Positions 59,914 to 61,753 of a DNA stretch of 61,753 nt are shown piece by piece. The stretch is taken from positions 1 to 61,753 of the forward strand of contig REBY01000058.1 in assembly GCA_007692485.1 (NCBI GenBank), read 5' to 3'. This stretch comes from Pseudomonadaceae bacterium (GTDB lineage: Bacteria > Pseudomonadota > Gammaproteobacteria > Pseudomonadales > Pseudomonadaceae). How positions within the stretch are numbered: the stretch's first letter is position 1; each line of letters opens with the position of its first letter. A program made the translations under genes and the position numbers. The notes beneath the pieces were generated by a model, which did no database searches, was not told where the DNA came from, and saw only the letters and a list, made by a program, of their open reading frames with translations.

Positions 59914-60720
59914 ATGTCAGGGGACGGACACCAGCAGACAATTCATCTTGTCCAACTGACTGACTGTCATTTATATGCCGATGAGCAGACTGAACTGCTC
60001 GGGCTGGATACGCACGCCAGCCTGCAAGCCGTCATCGATCAGGTACTGCAACAAATCCCCAAGATTGATCTGGTACTGGCCACGGGCGACATTGCTCAGG
60101 ACGCGTCAGAATCGGCTTATCAGCATTTTATGCAGGCCGCCAAACGTTTGCCGGCTCCCTGTCACTGGATTCCAGGTAACCATGACGACGCTCTGCGCAT
60201 GAGCGAGCTGGGCGCTGCCGATGAGTTGACCCAGCCCTGGCATGACCTGGGGCCCTGGCGCATCGTTATGCTGGACTCCAGCGTTGCCGGCAGTGTTGCC
60301 GGCCGACTTGCGCCGGCGCAGTTCGAGTTATTGGAGCAGGCGCTGGCGAGTGCGGGTGACCGGTTTATTCTACTGACCCTGCATCATCACCCGGTCGATA
60401 TTGGCTGCGACTGGATGCGACCGATCGGTTTGCACAACGCCGATCAACTGTTTCAGCGCATCGAGCATGACCCGCGCGTCAAAGTGGTGCTCTGGGGCCA
60501 TATCCATCAGGACTACGACGAGCAGCGCGGTCATTTGCGTTTGCTCGCAACTCCATCTACCTGCATCCAGTTTGCCCCTAACAGCCATGATTTTTCCACG
60601 GATACCCAGGCACCCGGTTACCGCTGGCTCCGCCTGCATGCCGACGGCAGTCTGGAGACGGGTGTAGAGCGCGTCGCACAAGGGCGCTTTGTCGCTGATC
60701 CTGAGGCCAGTGGTTACTGA
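59914..60720 (+). CDS. cpdA: 3',5'-cyclic AMP phosphodiesterase CpdA
   Basis: Class III phosphodiesterase that lowers cAMP and so damps Crp/Vfr signalling. The ATG at 59914 has GGGAG 7 bp upstream, giving 268 aa; an earlier ATG at 59890 is possible. The calcineurin-like metal motifs are all present: LTDCHL, LVLATGDIAQD, WIPGNHDD, LTLHHHPVD and VVLWGHIHQDYD. The operon nudF-DUF1249-cpdA precedes parE. I recall a YqiA-type esterase gene between cpdA and parE in relatives; it is absent here. Confidence 0.95.
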   Translation: MSGDGHQQTIHLVQLTDCHLYADEQTELLGLDTHASLQAVIDQVLQQIPKIDLVLATGDIAQDASESAYQHFMQAAKRLPAPCHWIPGNHDDALRMSELGAADELTQPWHDLGPWRIVMLDSSVAGSVAGRLAPAQFELLEQALASAGDRFILLTLHHHPVDIGCDWMRPIGLHNADQLFQRIEHDPRVKVVLWGHIHQDYDEQRGHLRLLATPSTCIQFAPNSHDFSTDTQAPGYRWLRLHADGSLETGVERVAQGRFVADPEASGY

Positions 60721-60800
60721 TTGGCTGTGAACTTCCCCGGTTGTACCTGCGCCCCTTGGCAGCAAGCCGGCCTGACGGCTACTATGCCGACTGCTCGTTT

Positions 60801-60819
60801 GCCCGGATTGCTTCCGGGC
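60801..60819 (+). other. Hairpin between cpdA and parE
   Basis: GCCCGGA (60801-60807), loop TTGCT, TCCGGGC (60813-60819): a perfect 7-bp stem in the 132-bp gap before parE. No T tract follows. It may form a leader structure of parE or a weak end for cpdA mRNA. Confidence 0.5.
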
Positions 60820-60852
60820 ACCCCCGATTGATCGAGGATAACCAGACGCTTT

Positions 60853-61753
60853 ATGTCCGATACTTATAATGCCGACGCGCTGGAAGTACTCAGCGGCCTG
60901 GATCCGGTGCGCCGCCGGCCAGGCATGTATACCGACACCACCCGCCCGAACCACCTGGCCCAGGAAGTTATCGACAACAGCGTCGATGAAGCGCTTGCTG
61001 GCCACGCTCGTCAGATCAATGTCATTCTGCACCCAGACAATGCGTTGGAGGTGTCTGATGATGGTCGTGGCATGCCGGTGGATATTCACCCGGAAGAGGG
61101 TGTGTCCGGCGTCGAGCTGATTTTTACTCGCTTGCACGCAGGCGGTAAGTTTTCCAACAAGAATTACCAGTTCTCCGGCGGCCTGCATGGCGTAGGTATT
61201 TCCGTGGTTAACGCGCTTTCGCTCAAGGTTGAGGTGCGCGTCAAGCGGGATGGCCAGGAATACCAGATGAGCTTTGCCAGCGGGGAAAAAACCAGCGAAC
61301 TGCAAGTGATCGGCAGTGTTGGTAAGCGCAATACCGGCACCAGCGTGATTTTCTGGCCAGACGAAAGCTACTTCGACAGCGCCAGGTTCAGCATCAGCCG
61401 GCTCAAGCACCTGCTCAAGGCCAAAGCCGTTCTTTGTCCCGGCTTGCGGGTCGACTTTGACGACCGCCAAAGCGGTGAGAAAGTCAGCTGGTATTACGAA
61501 GACGGGCTTACTGACTACCTGCGTGACTCCTGTGCCGACTGGCCAACCCTGCCAGATGCACCCTTTACCGGCTCATTCAGCGCGCGGCAAGAAGCCGTCG
61601 ACTGGGCCTTGTTGTGGCTACCTGAAGGTGGTGAATTGATTCAGGAGAGCTACGTCAACCTGATTCCCACCGCTCAGGGTGGTACCCACGTCAATGGCCT
61701 GCGTGCCGGCTTGCTCGAAGCCATCCGCGAATTCTGTGAATTTCGCAACCTGT
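60853..61753 (+). CDS. parE: DNA topoisomerase IV subunit B, N-terminal part
   Basis: ATPase subunit of topoisomerase IV, which decatenates daughter chromosomes. About 300 residues lie in the window; the 3' end is cut off. The GHKL ATPase motifs are visible: QEVIDNSVDEALAGHA (catalytic Glu, Asn), ALEVSDDGRGMPVDIHPEEGVSGVELIFTRLHAGGKFSNKNYQFSGGLHGVGISVVNALS. The transducer starts at GTHVNGLRAGLLEAI. TDTTRPNHLAQE and the position beside cpdA favour ParE over GyrB. Quinolone-related and TOPRIM regions are not covered. Confidence 0.96.
   Translation, partial: MSDTYNADALEVLSGLDPVRRRPGMYTDTTRPNHLAQEVIDNSVDEALAGHARQINVILHPDNALEVSDDGRGMPVDIHPEEGVSGVELIFTRLHAGGKFSNKNYQFSGGLHGVGISVVNALSLKVEVRVKRDGQEYQMSFASGEKTSELQVIGSVGKRNTGTSVIFWPDESYFDSARFSISRLKHLLKAKAVLCPGLRVDFDDRQSGEKVSWYYEDGLTDYLRDSCADWPTLPDAPFTGSFSARQEAVDWALLWLPEGGELIQESYVNLIPTAQGGTHVNGLRAGLLEAIREFCEFRNL

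Noticed and set aside
60370-61470. 366-codon minus-strand open frame opposite cpdA and parE
   Set aside because: It crosses two real genes and their intergenic gap and shows no family features.

Overview
The window is a contiguous piece of a gammaproteobacterial chromosome, most probably from the Pseudomonas lineage (Pseudomonas sensu lato, for example a Halopseudomonas-type organism). The main reason is gene order. The run proA-nadD-rsfS-rlmH-mrdA-rodA-mltB-rlpA-dacC-ybeD-lipB, the run holA-lptE-leuS-(small ORF)-lnt-corC-ybeY-phoH-miaB-DUF1820-...-hemL-thiE-thiD, and the run thiC-nudF-DUF1249-cpdA-parE are, as I recall them, pseudomonad arrangements. G+C content looks like the high fifties by eye; it was not computed. 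Species is not asserted.

Layout. 1-2.8 kb: accB (partial), aroQ and dsbD on the minus strand. 2.9-6.8 kb: yciH, then cmoM, ppa, a GNAT acetyltransferase and a PPi-type phosphofructokinase. 7.0-10.1 kb: mpl, ubiX, an outer-membrane-type protein and a MaoC-like hydratase. 10.3-20.1 kb: proline/NAD/ribosome genes followed by the cell-elongation cluster (PBP2, RodA, MltB, RlpA, PBP5) and ybeD-lipB. 20.2-23.9 kb: lipA turned against lipB, followed by ubiU-ubiV-ubiT behind an ANR/FNR-type site. 23.9-38.4 kb: a long minus-strand block for DNA polymerase delta, LPS assembly, leucyl-tRNA synthetase, lipoprotein acylation, ribosome and tRNA maturation, heme and thiamin synthesis. 38.7-42.9 kb: an Mpo1-like membrane protein, a CaiB/BaiF CoA-transferase, yaeQ and recJ. 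43.0-47.7 kb: a globin-PAS-GGDEF-EAL c-di-GMP protein converging on a divergent phosphoketolase-like enzyme. 47.9-54.8 kb: prfB with its programmed frameshift, lysS, ung, an HDOD protein, ygfZ, sdhE and ygfX. 54.8-61.75 kb: nadB, then thiC under a TPP riboswitch, nudF, a DUF1249 gene, cpdA and the start of parE.

How the genes work together. Most are housekeeping genes in three themes: envelope growth (mpl, mrdA, rodA, mltB, rlpA, dacC, lptE, lnt), cofactors (lipoate, ubiquinone, heme, thiamin, NAD, flavinylation) and translation (yciH, cmoM, rsfS, rlmH, leuS, ybeY, miaB, prfB, lysS). Oxygen is a recurring accessory theme: ubiUVT make ubiquinone without O2, sit behind a perfect ANR-type box, and the c-di-GMP protein carries a globin sensor. 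Carbon metabolism shows two less usual enzymes, a PPi-type PFK and a phosphoketolase-like protein that lacks a signature histidine.

No rRNA, tRNA, CRISPR array, prophage, transposase or recognisable defence system was seen. The most unusual non-coding structures are a 125-bp two-block inverted repeat at 40369-40493, a 27-bp-arm fold-back at 32510-32617 and twin 20-bp palindromes at 38529-38611. I did not find a clearly new multi-gene system. The phosphoketolase-like enzyme and the 40.4-kb inverted repeat are the best leads.
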